This document shows, one piece after another, positions 15,946 through 25,161 of a stretch of DNA of 64,000 nucleotides (within the stretch, counting starts at the first letter, position 1; every line of letters starts with the position of its first letter). This DNA comes from Sedimentitalea sp039941015 (lineage in GTDB: Bacteria; Pseudomonadota; Alphaproteobacteria; Rhodobacterales; Rhodobacteraceae): NCBI RefSeq assembly GCF_039941015.1, contig NZ_JBDVFI010000016.1; one strand, 5' to 3'. The position numbers and the translations under genes were made by a program. The notes below the pieces were generated by a model. It was given only the letters and a program-made list of their open reading frames with translations, searched no databases and was not told the DNA's origin.

Positions 15946-16551
15946 TTATAGCCAGAACAAGACAGTGGCTGCGAGCGCTATGGCGGATAGAAAGACCTTG
16001 GGGCAACGGTCGTATCGAGTTGCCACCCGACGCCAGTCTTTCAGGCGTCCGAACATAATCTCGATCCGGTTTCGTCGTTTGTATCGGCGCTTGTCATATT
16101 TGATGGGCTTGTCGCGTGATTTTCGTCCGGGGATGCAGGGTTTTATGCCCCTATCTATCAGGGCCTCGCGAAACCAATCCGCATCATACCCCCGATCTCC
16201 CAGCAGCCATTCGGCGGATGGCAGGCTGCTCACCAGAGCTCTGGCCCCGGTGTAATCGCTGCACCACTGCCCGGCAGGCGATGTTTTCATCGCCGAGAGG
16301 GGTGACCGGCGGTCATGAAAAACCGAATAGGTCGCCCAATCGAGTCCGTAACGGCATGCAACTTCGTGTTCATGCCACCCTTTGTCCGCCCAATCAGACG
16401 CCCACGCCCCCTTTTTTAACCGCAGACTCGAGGCCGTGCGGTGCGCTTTGAGGTAGGTTGCATCGATTGAGATCGTCTTGCTGTCGGGTGCTTCGGCAGC
16501 CAGCCCCGTCATGATCCTCGCGAAAACCCCATGTCGCTCCACCGCTTCCAT
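15946..16551 (-). CDS. IS5-family transposase, downstream frame (orfB)
   Basis: About 200 residues containing the DDE core: TISIDATYLKAHRTASSLR with the first D, a WLLGDRGYDADWFR segment with the second D, and RIEIMFGRLKDWRRVATRYDR with the E. In IS427-type elements it is made as a fusion with orfA through ribosomal frameshifting, so it is unlikely to start independently. With orfA interrupted, this copy is probably inactive. Confidence 0.85.
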   Translation of the reverse strand: MEAVERHGVFARIMTGLAAEAPDSKTISIDATYLKAHRTASSLRLKKGAWASDWADKGWHEHEVACRYGLDWATYSVFHDRRSPLSAMKTSPAGQWCSDYTGARALVSSLPSAEWLLGDRGYDADWFREALIDRGIKPCIPGRKSRDKPIKYDKRRYKRRNRIEIMFGRLKDWRRVATRYDRCPKVFLSAIALAATVLFWL

Positions 16552-16743
16552 CGGTTGTAGAGGGTCTTCGGTGGTCCATACTCAGCGGGCGCATCACTCC
16601 ATCTCAACCCATTGCGATTGATGAAGATAATTCCGCTGAGCACGCGCCGGTCATCAACGCGTGGAACACCATGGCTCTTCGGAAACTACGGCCGGAGCCG
16701 CGCCATTTGCTCGTCGTTCAACCAGAAAAGATTGCTCATCATG
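16516..16743 (-). pseudogene. IS5-family transposase, upstream frame (orfA) with nonsense codon
   Basis: The minus-strand frame MSNLFWLNDEQMARLRP is followed by TAG (16688-16686), and then FPKSHGVPRVDDRRVLSGIIF continues in the same frame. Family members have an aromatic residue at the stop position. This nonsense codon probably abolishes transposase production. Confidence 0.75.
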
Positions 16744-16814
16744 CCTCCTGAGATTCAGGAGCTTGAATCAGTCAGACGCACCGATTGCAACCAAATCAAT
16801 GGGTCTGGAGCCTA

Positions 16815-17108
16815 AGTCACACCGACAAAAGGAAAGACCGGAAAAACCTGCCGCTGTCCTCTCCCAACCAATTCTTGAATGGAAACGAGACAGAACTTCT
16901 CTTGGACAGTTTTGCATGTCCCTTGCTACATCAACCCGACAGCAGGGCGTCTGAATTCTATCCCGGTTCCGACGCCGACAACTTTCGATCGACCCCACTC
17001 GGTCGCCGTCTCTGACGACGCGCGCGGGTTTGATCGATGGACTACCGGCTTCTGCGACACGCGGCGGAAAACACATTGAATTTTGGGATTGCAAGGGGAG
17101 AACACAGT
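16815..17108. other. Region between IS element and catabolic cluster
   Basis: Contains the continuation of the interrupted transposase frame just after the element, then apparently non-coding sequence. The promoter for the plus-strand catabolic genes starting at 17109 must lie here. Confidence 0.35.
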
Positions 17109-18110
17109 ATGAAATTTGCCGTAATCGGATCTTTGGGCTGGGCAGGCATCCGCCATGTCGAGGCGCTGACCAAACTGGGTCACGAAATTGTCGCTGTCGT
17201 CGATCCGGGCGACGGCTGTGCGGCGCAGGCCAAGGAAATCGGCGCGGTCGCCGTGGCAAGCCTGAACGATCTGGATCTTTCGACGATCGAAGCGGCCACT
17301 CTCGCACTCCCGCCAAGCCTCCACCCCGCCGCAGCGCGGAAGCTGGCGAACGCCGGGATCCACGTCATGTGCGAAAAACCGATGGCACCGGATGCCAAGG
17401 AAGCACAGAAACTTGTCGAGTTTGCGGAGTCTTCCGACGTTACAATCATGCCCGGCTATCTGTTGCGCACCAATCCGCACATCCGCAGCTTTGTCGAGGG
17501 GCTCAAGACGCTCGGACCCGTCCGCCGCCTGCATATTTCGACCAACGTGCGCAAGCCGTCGATGGCCGGATGGCGCAGCGAGCCGGTGATTGGCGGGGCG
17601 TTGCTGGTCAATGCCATTCACCAACTCGATCTTGCGACATGGTTCATCGGTGAACCGCTGACGCCACGCATGGCGCAGTTGGACAACGTCCATCACGAAG
17701 CACCGACCGAGGACCTGTTCTATACCGCGCTGGTTTCTCCCAGCGGGGTCACGGCCAGCGTTCTCAGTTCATGGTCGACCCATCCGCCCATTTCCAATGA
17801 CGGTCTGATGGTTACCGATGCCGGACGTCTGCGCATCGAGGCGGAAACCGACAGCGGCTCGATTGTCCTGACCCAGAAGGGCTACCGCATCAACGATGAG
17901 GACCACGAGCTGGACAACATCGTGGGAGAGAAGGAAACAATGGTCGGCGTCAATCAGTTTCTCAGAGAGTTCGAGCATTTTGTCGATGCCATCGAGAACG
18001 GCACGCCGCTTTGGGTCACGGTCAAGGACAACCATGCGGTTCAGAAACTGATCGAGGACTGCCGCGCCGTGGCCATTCCACCAGCCGGGCGCATCGCCGC
18101 GCGCCGCTGA
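17109..18110 (+). CDS. Gfo/Idh/MocA-family NAD(P)-dependent oxidoreductase
   Basis: 333 residues. The start at 17109 follows AGGGGAG. The N-terminal Rossmann fold (KFAVIGSLGWAGIRHVEAL, with a variant glycine motif) leads to the family's CEKP motif (MCEKPMAPD) and the C-terminal alpha/beta domain with GGALLVNAIHQLDLATWF, where the conserved D/H pair sits. The family oxidises sugars, inositols and cyclic polyols. As the first gene of the plus-strand part of the cluster it may oxidise a cyclic or sugar-like substrate. Confidence 0.88.
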   Translation: MKFAVIGSLGWAGIRHVEALTKLGHEIVAVVDPGDGCAAQAKEIGAVAVASLNDLDLSTIEAATLALPPSLHPAAARKLANAGIHVMCEKPMAPDAKEAQKLVEFAESSDVTIMPGYLLRTNPHIRSFVEGLKTLGPVRRLHISTNVRKPSMAGWRSEPVIGGALLVNAIHQLDLATWFIGEPLTPRMAQLDNVHHEAPTEDLFYTALVSPSGVTASVLSSWSTHPPISNDGLMVTDAGRLRIEAETDSGSIVLTQKGYRINDEDHELDNIVGEKETMVGVNQFLREFEHFVDAIENGTPLWVTVKDNHAVQKLIEDCRAVAIPPAGRIAARR

Positions 18111-18150
18111 ACCCTGCCCGCCCTCGCGGCCAGCCTGCGATGCATCGACG

Positions 18151-19923
18151 ATGCCCGGGCTGGCCGGACTGACAAAATCAAATTGCGGGTGCCCCACCGT
18201 GCCAAAGCCGACAGAAACGGATGTGATTGTCATCGGGTCAGGTGCCGCCGGGCTGGCAACGGCCTGTGCGGCCCGGGCGATGGGCCTTGACGTCGTCGTG
18301 ATCGAAAAAGCATCCCACTTCGGCGGAACCACGGGGCTTTCCGGCGCGGCGATCTGGATCCCGCTCGGCAAAGCCGCGCGTGCCGCAGGATCGGGGGACA
18401 CCTGCGCCGACGTTCTGGAATACCTTCACGCAACCATCGGTGAGAACGCCGACGCGGCATTGCTGGAATCCTTCGTGGACAATGCCGGGGATGCGCTGGC
18501 GTTTCTCGAACAGCATACCCATTTGGACTACCGACTGCGCAAGGTGGCCCCTGACTATCATTGCGAAAACCCCGGCGCGAGCGAATTTGGCCGCGTTCTG
18601 GATGTTGTCGAATTCGACGGTCGCCGGTTGGGGGACAACTTTGCAAATCTGCGCGCTCCGCTGCCCACGCATCTGGTTTTTGGCGGTATGATGGTCAACC
18701 GGGCCGATGTCCGCTCCCTGCTGCATTTCGGACGCACGCGCGCCGACACCTGGCGCAGTATCGGATTGACGGGGCGGTACGCTCTGGATCGCGTAAGAGG
18801 CACGCGGGGGACACGGCTTGTGGTGGGCAGCGCCTTGACCGCGCAGCTTGCGCTGTCCGTTTTCGAGGCCGGGATACCCCTTCTCCTGAATGCGTCCGCA
18901 CGTGAATTGCTGAAAGATAACGACCGTGTAACCGGGATCGGATATGAAACACGGGACGGTGTGACCCACACCCTGACGGCACGGCGTGCCGTGGTTCTGG
19001 CCACGGGCGGATTCGCAGCGCACGAAGGGAAAAGCCGGTCCGAACGCGGCCAGACGGACGCCGATCATTTCAGCATGGCGTCAGACTCCGCAAGGGGCGA
19101 AGGTCAGGACATCGCGCAGGCGGCAGGCGCGGTCATGGCACCGAGGGGCAAGAGTGCCTTTTTCCTTGCGCCGGTGTCCATCCGCCAAACCCGGCAAGGC
19201 GAGAAGGTGCAGTTTGCCCATCTTACCCTTGACCGCGCAAAGCCGGGTGTCATCGCGGTCAACCGCACAGGGACCCGTTTCACCAACGAAGCGGATTCCT
19301 ATCATCGGTTCGGCGCAGCGCTGAGAACCCTGCCCGACCCCGGCAAAGGCAAGCCCGTCGCCTGGCTTGTCTGTGATGCCTCCGCTCTGCGTCGATACGG
19401 GTTGGGCCTTGCACGCCCGTTTCCCGCCCACCTGGGAAACCGCAAGCTGATCAGGGACAAATATCTGATCGAGGAAAATTCGATTTCGGATCTCGCTGAA
19501 CGATTGTCAATGCGACCCGAAACGCTTGCCGCGACGATAGACCGTCACAACGAATTCGCCCGATCCGGCACTGACGGCGATTTTGCCAAGGGGGGCTCTG
19601 CCCACAACGTCTCGCTCGGCGATCCGACGTGCGGGCCGAACCCCTGTCTCGCCCCACTGGCGCAGGCGCCGTTCTACGCAATCGGGCTTTACAGCGGCGA
19701 TCTCGGGACCGCCCGTGGTTTGAAAACAGACGCGAAAGCGCGAGCCTTGAAGGACGACGGCAACCCGATCCCGGGGCTGTATGCCGTCGGCAACGATATG
19801 CATTCCATCATGGGCGGAACATATCCTGCGGCGGGCATAACACTGGGGCCTGCGCTGACCTTTGCCTATGTCGCCGCGCGCGACATCGCCGGGAAAAACG
19901 AAACCAGAGAGGAACCGACATGA
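18151..19923 (+). CDS. FAD-dependent oxidoreductase of the fumarate reductase / 3-ketosteroid dehydrogenase type
   Basis: 590 residues. The dinucleotide-binding motif DVIVIGSGAAGLATACAARA is followed by VVIEKASHFGGTTGLSGAAIW, the classic FAD_binding_2 pattern. The C-terminal FAD motif YAVGNDMHSIMGGTYPAAGITLGPALTFAYVAA is also present. These flavoproteins introduce or reduce C=C bonds next to a carbonyl. A GTG at 18199 would give a product beginning closer to the FAD fold and may be the true start. Its stop overlaps the next ATG (ATGA). Confidence 0.88.
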   Translation: MPGLAGLTKSNCGCPTVPKPTETDVIVIGSGAAGLATACAARAMGLDVVVIEKASHFGGTTGLSGAAIWIPLGKAARAAGSGDTCADVLEYLHATIGENADAALLESFVDNAGDALAFLEQHTHLDYRLRKVAPDYHCENPGASEFGRVLDVVEFDGRRLGDNFANLRAPLPTHLVFGGMMVNRADVRSLLHFGRTRADTWRSIGLTGRYALDRVRGTRGTRLVVGSALTAQLALSVFEAGIPLLLNASARELLKDNDRVTGIGYETRDGVTHTLTARRAVVLATGGFAAHEGKSRSERGQTDADHFSMASDSARGEGQDIAQAAGAVMAPRGKSAFFLAPVSIRQTRQGEKVQFAHLTLDRAKPGVIAVNRTGTRFTNEADSYHRFGAALRTLPDPGKGKPVAWLVCDASALRRYGLGLARPFPAHLGNRKLIRDKYLIEENSISDLAERLSMRPETLAATIDRHNEFARSGTDGDFAKGGSAHNVSLGDPTCGPNPCLAPLAQAPFYAIGLYSGDLGTARGLKTDAKARALKDDGNPIPGLYAVGNDMHSIMGGTYPAAGITLGPALTFAYVAARDIAGKNETREEPT

Positions 19924-20741
19924 AGACTGATCAGATTACGCTGGCCCAACTGGGCCTGAATGACGAGGGACCGCTGGCGATGCTCGATGCGGCGGCAGCT
20001 TCGGGTTTTCGGGGCATCGGACTTCCCCTGCGCTCCGGCGCGATGAAAGAGCTGAAGTACGAGATCGTCGGGAACAGGAAACTCATTCGCGACATACGGC
20101 ATGCTGCCGATGACGCGGGCCTTGTGATCTTTGACGTGGAGGCGCTGGTTCTGGGGCATGAACCCGACAGGGAAACACTTCACACAACCTTTGAAACGGC
20201 ATCCGAGCTTGGCGCGACGCGGATGTCGTGCCTGGGTTTCGAACCGTCGCTTGGCCCGGGTCACATGCAACCCGGGGAAGAGGCGCATCGTCTCGCGACA
20301 ATCTGTGCCCTCGCGGCGGAATACGGCATCATGATCGGCATCGAATTCATGCTTTTCCGCTCCATCGGTACGCTCGAAGATGCCCGCAAGATCGTGCAGG
20401 AATCCGACGCCCCTAATGCAACGATCATACTGGATGCCTTGCATTGCTTCCGGTCCGGGCTGAGCATGGAAGAGTTGGCGGCACTGGATCCGGCGTTGAT
20501 CTCGCATCTGCAACTTTGTGATGCGGTCGCCGAAGCGCCGTCGGCGGACAAGCTTGTCGATGAGGCGCGCGCGCACAGGCTGATGCCGGGCCAGGGTGCG
20601 ATTCCCCTCGCTGAAATGATCAGGATCCTGCCCGATGACATTCCGATGTCGCTGGAAATACCCGTGAAGGCGAACAGTCACCTGTCCGTCAAGGAACGCG
20701 CGAAACGCGGGGCAGAGGCACTGGCGGAATTCAACCCCTGA
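19920..20741 (+). CDS. TIM-barrel sugar-phosphate isomerase/epimerase family protein
   Basis: 273 residues, starting in an ATGA overlap with the flavoprotein gene. AP endonuclease family 2-type TIM barrel with metal ligands suggested by IGIEFM (E), IILDALH (D and H) and SLEIP (E). The family includes hydroxypyruvate isomerase, inosose dehydratase and 3-dehydroshikimate dehydratase. It is a clear paralogue of the product of 28030-28833. Given a type II dehydroquinase in the same cluster, a dehydratase role is attractive but not proven. Confidence 0.85.
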   Translation: MKTDQITLAQLGLNDEGPLAMLDAAAASGFRGIGLPLRSGAMKELKYEIVGNRKLIRDIRHAADDAGLVIFDVEALVLGHEPDRETLHTTFETASELGATRMSCLGFEPSLGPGHMQPGEEAHRLATICALAAEYGIMIGIEFMLFRSIGTLEDARKIVQESDAPNATIILDALHCFRSGLSMEELAALDPALISHLQLCDAVAEAPSADKLVDEARAHRLMPGQGAIPLAEMIRILPDDIPMSLEIPVKANSHLSVKERAKRGAEALAEFNP

Positions 20742-20758
20742 ACAGACGCCGGGGGTAT

Positions 20759-21667
20759 TCAGAACTTGTGGGCCAGAACGCCCATGCGGTCCGCAAAGCT
20801 GTCGACCATCGAAAACAGGAAATCCGAAATTTCCGCCTCTGCCTGGAACGGTGCACGTCGCGACGAACGTACCAGGTAGAGGGTTCGGGTCACCACCGGA
20901 TTGACAATACGCACCCCGGCCAGCAGCCCGCGGTCGATCTCTGACCCGACGCTGCCGCGCGGCATGACGCTGGCCACGTTGCCCTTCATGACAAGACTTT
21001 TCATCATGGAAACCGAGGTCGCCTCGAAACTTACCTTTAGCGGAAGCGCCATCCGTTCAGCGGCCGCGACGACAAGCTGGCGCACGGGGTCGCGCTCTCC
21101 TGCCAGAACCAGTTCATATTCCAGCACATCGGCCATTTCGATCGTGCCATTCGCATCAAGCCCGTCCCGCGGCGCGGTGACAAAGACCAGTTCCTCCTCA
21201 AGCAGCGGCGAACGCAGGAGTGCGGGCCGGTCGGCAACCTCATAGGCAATCGCAAGATCGATTTCGTCGCGTTCGAGCGCCTCTATCAGGATATAGCTCA
21301 TCTCCTCGACGATGCTGAGGTGCACATTCGGCAAGGCATCGCGGGCATCGACAAAGATCTTGCTGCCCATGACGTTGGTGATGCCCGGCGTGATGCCAAG
21401 GATCAGGCTTTCCTTTTCGCTTCCCGCAAAGCCCATGATTTCGTTCTTCGTATTCTCGACAATGCGCAGGATATCGCAGGCTCTTTCATAGAGAACCTGA
21501 CCGGAACGTGTGGGTGTAACGCCGCGCGAATGGCGCACCAGAAGCGGCACGCCAAGTTCGTTTTCCAATTGCCGGATCTGCAAGCCAAGCGCAGGTTGCG
21601 CGACATTCAACTGCTCGGCGGCCTTCGTGATATTCCCGACTTCCACGGTCTTGGAAAAATATCGCAA
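20759..21667 (-). CDS. LysR-type transcriptional regulator with an abnormal start
   Basis: About 302 residues. N-terminal winged helix-turn-helix (TKAAEQLNVAQPALGLQIRQLENELGVPLLVRHSRG) and LysR co-inducer domain (LILGITPGITNVMG onward). The first codon here is TTG at 21667, but codons just upstream read xNIRQLRYF, the classic LysR opening, with ATC at 21682-21680 where ATG would be expected. It is probably the regulator of this catabolic cluster, at its minus-strand downstream end and convergent with the plus-strand genes. Confidence 0.85.
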   Translation of the reverse strand: MRYFSKTVEVGNITKAAEQLNVAQPALGLQIRQLENELGVPLLVRHSRGVTPTRSGQVLYERACDILRIVENTKNEIMGFAGSEKESLILGITPGITNVMGSKIFVDARDALPNVHLSIVEEMSYILIEALERDEIDLAIAYEVADRPALLRSPLLEEELVFVTAPRDGLDANGTIEMADVLEYELVLAGERDPVRQLVVAAAERMALPLKVSFEATSVSMMKSLVMKGNVASVMPRGSVGSEIDRGLLAGVRIVNPVVTRTLYLVRSSRRAPFQAEAEISDFLFSMVDSFADRMGVLAHKF

Positions 21668-21778
21668 TTGTCTTATATTGATGGAAATCCCCTTCCCTGC
21701 TCATCCGATCGACTTCGGGGCAACGCCCGTCCTGTTTCGATGTACCCACCCCCATCGACCGCTTCAACGGTCAACCGA

Positions 21779-23551
21779 TCACGGCTCCTGAATTTCCACC
21801 GCAGGTAGTCGGACATCGACGATAGCGACGCCGCCATCGCAGACCTGATGCAGCGCCTTCTCCAGCGCCGCGCATAGGTCGGTGTACCCCTTGTCCACCC
21901 TGATCCCCGATGCACCAAAGGATTCCGCTATCCCGCGTATGTCAATGCCCGGGCTGTCTATCCGGTGGCCGATCCAGGCATTCGCCGCATTGCGCGCGCG
22001 GGCCTTTGCAATCGGTCTTTGATATGTCGCGGTGCCGACGCCGGAGGTGTCATTCACCACAACCAGCAGCACCGGTATCCGGTAATGAACCGCCGTCCAC
22101 AATGCGGTAACCTCCGCAAGGAAGGTATCGGCCTCCACGACCCCCAGCGCGATGCGTCCCCTGCCGATCAACGCCAGGGCGGACCCGACAGCCTGTGCAG
22201 GCCCACCGCTCCCCGCGCCGAGGAAATCCAGCGGGCCGCGAAAGGTCCAGCGTTCCACATCCCAGTCTTCGGGGGCAGTGGCAACCGTGACGGCCTCGCC
22301 CTCCAGAACTTCGGCCAATGCAAGCGAAACAAGCGGGCGGGACAGACTTGCGGCGGGTGAACCCGGCTGCGGCACGGCTGGTTTTTCAACAGGTCTGGCC
22401 GATTGATGAGGACCGCAAATGTCCCGCATTTCCTCGATCAGATCGCACACAAGTGAATCCGCGTCCGCTTCGATCAGGACATCGCTTGGCGTGGGTGACA
22501 TGCCATCATTTGCCGCCGCTCTCTTTCGGCTGACGTCAGCGGAAACCTCGACGATGGTCGCGACCGGGTTCCGTTTGTGATGCAACCGGTACGAAACCCC
22601 GGAAAGGTCCGGCCATTCAAGGCTCAGGATCACGTCCGCATTTTCAGCTTTCCCTGCACATTCCTCCCCGATGAACAGCGGATGATCGGTCGGAAAAGCA
22701 GCCGCACTTTGGCTATTCGTGCAGACATGCGCCCCCAGGATTTCGGCCAGGATGATCCGGTTTTTCCACCCGGTATCGGAACGTGACACGCTACCTGCAA
22801 GGATGAGCGGCCGCTCGGCCTCAAGCAGTATAGCGGCAAGTTCCGCTACGTCCTTGCGTGCCGCGCCGTTGTTGACCCGCGCCCGGTACCTCTGCAAATT
22901 CCGGCGGACATCAGGCTCCACACAGCTGGAACGCAGCGAATCCTGCAGCAGGGTAACGCGCACCGGCCCCTTGGGCACTGCCTCCGCCATCCGGATCGCA
23001 GTCAGCATCGCGGAACGTGCATCCGCCGCGTCCCCGGGCCGCAGATCGGAAAGAAGAAACCCGGAAGGGGGTGGCGCGACCTGCCCCTGCGGAACCGGAT
23101 GCAGGATCAAAAGCGGTGTCTGGTCATGAAATGCGTGCGCAAGCGCAGAACCTTCTGCCGCGGAACCGGCGCTTGCCTGTGCCGCCGCCATCGCCTTGCC
23201 CGTGACCTTTGCAAAGCCGCAGGCAATCGCCAGCGCAACGTCATCATCCAGACAGGACAGGAGTTGCGGGCGCGTGTTGCCAAGATAGTTGACCAGACTG
23301 TCCTGAAACTCGCCCAGCGACCGGTGCGATTTCATCGCGACGAAAGGAATATCCAGCTCCCGCAGGGTCTCGACAACAAGATCGCTTCCAAACAATGCCC
23401 TGGGCGGAGATATTTCAACGGGGCGCTCTACTTCAAATCTGGCCGGCTCCATCGACAGGCCAAACACCGATCCACGGCGGTTGGGCGCTACCTTCGGCTC
23501 GTCCAGGCTCTGCTTCGCTCCCGCCCCGTCTGATCCTCCGGTCTCAGACAT
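21779..23551 (-). CDS. ThDP-enzyme homologue with degenerate cofactor motifs
   Basis: 590 residues, aligned along its length with the ThDP enzyme at 33373-35190 (both contain SLVNYLGN, AKVTG and TALWTAVHYR-type segments). Three functional sites differ. The HEE segment carrying the catalytic glutamate is DDD (residue 103 is D), GDG of the ThDP motif is EAD, and the paired asparagines are ND. On family knowledge this protein should not bind Mg-ThDP normally. It may be a regulatory or structural partner of the active paralogue. It starts three bases after the aldehyde dehydrogenase stop. Confidence 0.8.
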   Translation of the reverse strand: MSETGGSDGAGAKQSLDEPKVAPNRRGSVFGLSMEPARFEVERPVEISPPRALFGSDLVVETLRELDIPFVAMKSHRSLGEFQDSLVNYLGNTRPQLLSCLDDDVALAIACGFAKVTGKAMAAAQASAGSAAEGSALAHAFHDQTPLLILHPVPQGQVAPPPSGFLLSDLRPGDAADARSAMLTAIRMAEAVPKGPVRVTLLQDSLRSSCVEPDVRRNLQRYRARVNNGAARKDVAELAAILLEAERPLILAGSVSRSDTGWKNRIILAEILGAHVCTNSQSAAAFPTDHPLFIGEECAGKAENADVILSLEWPDLSGVSYRLHHKRNPVATIVEVSADVSRKRAAANDGMSPTPSDVLIEADADSLVCDLIEEMRDICGPHQSARPVEKPAVPQPGSPAASLSRPLVSLALAEVLEGEAVTVATAPEDWDVERWTFRGPLDFLGAGSGGPAQAVGSALALIGRGRIALGVVEADTFLAEVTALWTAVHYRIPVLLVVVNDTSGVGTATYQRPIAKARARNAANAWIGHRIDSPGIDIRGIAESFGASGIRVDKGYTDLCAALEKALHQVCDGGVAIVDVRLPAVEIQEP

Positions 23552-23554
23552 GCG

Positions 23555-25045
23555 TCACTCGCCGAATTTCATGTGAATGTTCTTCAATTCGGTAAACGAC
23601 AGCATTTCCTCGATACATTCCTCGCGCCCGATACCCGATTGTTTTTTCCCGCCGAACGGCGCGCCGATAAAATGCTTGCTGACTTCATTGACCCAGACAA
23701 AGCCCGCCTCGACCGCCGTCGCCGTTCTCAGGGCGGTATCGAATTTCTGGGTCCAGATGGAACAGGTCAGGCCGACATCCAGCGCGTTGACGTCGCGGAG
23801 CATTTCAGCTTCGTCCTTCCAACGCAAGACCGAGGCAACGGGGCCGAATATCTCGTCCTGCGCGATCGTCATGTCCGATGTCACGTCCACGAAAACCGTC
23901 GGCTCCACAAAGTATCCCTCGGCCAGATCCGGATTGTCCGGTCGCTTGCCACCGGCCAACAGCTTTGCGCCCTCGGCCTTGCCAACGTCGATGTAATGCA
24001 GGGTCCGGTCATACTGCGCCTTGCTGGCAAGCGCGCCCATGCTGGTGTCCCATTTTTCGGGCGGACCCGGCGCAAAGGCCGTGATGTCCTCCAGCAGGTG
24101 ATCCAGCACCTCGTCGTGAATATCGTCGTGCAGAAAGACCCGGCTGGTCGATCCGCAGGACTGGCCGCACCATGCAAAGTTCATCCCGGCTACCATCGCC
24201 TTGGCGACCTGCCGGGGGTCTGCATCGGGATAGGCGATAAGCGCGTTCTTGCCCCCGAGTTCGAGAAGAACGGGTTTCAGCGTCGCCGAAGCGGCCTCCA
24301 TGACAGCGCGGCCCGCCTGGACACTGCCGATCAACCCCACCTTGGCGACCCTGGGATCGGCGACAATCCACGCGCCGACATCGCGCGTGCTGCCCGTGAC
24401 GACGTTGAACACACCGGGCGAAAACAGGTGCCCTGCAAGTTCGGCCAGCCTCAGCGCCGACAACGGCGCCTGTTCCGGCGGCTTGATCACAACTGTATTG
24501 CCCGCCGCAAGCGGGGCGGCGATCTTGGCCGCCGCAAACATGAACGGGTGATTGAACGGCGAGATCCGGGCGACAACACCGAGCGGTTCGCGCACCGACA
24601 CGTTCAGGCGCCCCGGCCCCATCGGGATGGAGGCACCCTTCATCTCCGTCACAAGACCGGCGAACAGTTCGATCTGCGCCGCCGCAATCGCGGCATCGCC
24701 CACCATCGCGCGCACCGGATTGCCGCAATCGACGGCATCCAGCAACGCCAGTTCGGTCGCATTGTCGCGCACGATCCTCGCAAGCTCACGCAGGATGCGT
24801 CCACGCTCCAACGGCGGCGTCGCACTCCAACCCGGAAAGGCATCGTGCGCCGCGGCAACCACGGCGGAAACATCCGCTTCCGAGGCATCCGCCACCCGGC
24901 CAAGGGACGCGCCATTGCCGGGGCTGAAAACGTCGAAACTGTTGCCCTGCGCCGCGTCCTGCCAGTTCCCGGCAAAATAGAGCCCCCGTTCCTGCGGCAG
25001 CACCTCTGCGGGGTCGGGCAATTTCTTCTCGTTGGGGTCACTCAT
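23555..25045 (-). CDS. NAD(P)-dependent aldehyde dehydrogenase
   Basis: 496 residues, the normal ALDH length. Oxyanion asparagine in PFNHPF, cofactor-binding segment VIKPPEQAPLSA, general-base glutamate in LELGGKN, catalytic cysteine in GQSCGSTSRV, and EIFGPVASVLRW near the C-terminus. It oxidises an aldehyde to the acid. Next to ThDP-enzyme homologues it may take the aldehyde released by decarboxylation of a 2-oxo acid, by analogy with the mandelate pathway. Confidence 0.93.
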   Translation of the reverse strand: MSDPNEKKLPDPAEVLPQERGLYFAGNWQDAAQGNSFDVFSPGNGASLGRVADASEADVSAVVAAAHDAFPGWSATPPLERGRILRELARIVRDNATELALLDAVDCGNPVRAMVGDAAIAAAQIELFAGLVTEMKGASIPMGPGRLNVSVREPLGVVARISPFNHPFMFAAAKIAAPLAAGNTVVIKPPEQAPLSALRLAELAGHLFSPGVFNVVTGSTRDVGAWIVADPRVAKVGLIGSVQAGRAVMEAASATLKPVLLELGGKNALIAYPDADPRQVAKAMVAGMNFAWCGQSCGSTSRVFLHDDIHDEVLDHLLEDITAFAPGPPEKWDTSMGALASKAQYDRTLHYIDVGKAEGAKLLAGGKRPDNPDLAEGYFVEPTVFVDVTSDMTIAQDEIFGPVASVLRWKDEAEMLRDVNALDVGLTCSIWTQKFDTALRTATAVEAGFVWVNEVSKHFIGAPFGGKKQSGIGREECIEEMLSFTELKNIHMKFGE

Positions 25046-25161
25046 TTCCTGAATCCTTCAATCTGCGCATTGTCCGGGGTGATAGGGGGCATGGCGAGTA
25101 TGGGGTAAAACCGGATCGCTCTACCTGCCGGAACGCAATCGGTCCGGCCCATGCCACCGGT

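Larger units (their letters stand above)
15928..16812 (-). mobile_element. IS5-family (IS427-like) insertion sequence, 885 bp
   Basis: Bounded by 19-bp inverted repeats with one mismatch: GGCTCCAGACTCATTGATT at 15928-15946, and its complement at 16794-16812. A TA dinucleotide directly flanks both ends, as expected for the short target duplication of this group. It carries two overlapping minus-strand frames of the usual two-frame transposase. It is inserted into an older transposase remnant. Confidence 0.9.

Noticed and set aside
23573..25108. 511-codon plus-strand frame opposite the aldehyde dehydrogenase
   Set aside because: Very long but highly R/G/H-rich; the opposite strand encodes a full ALDH with all catalytic residues.
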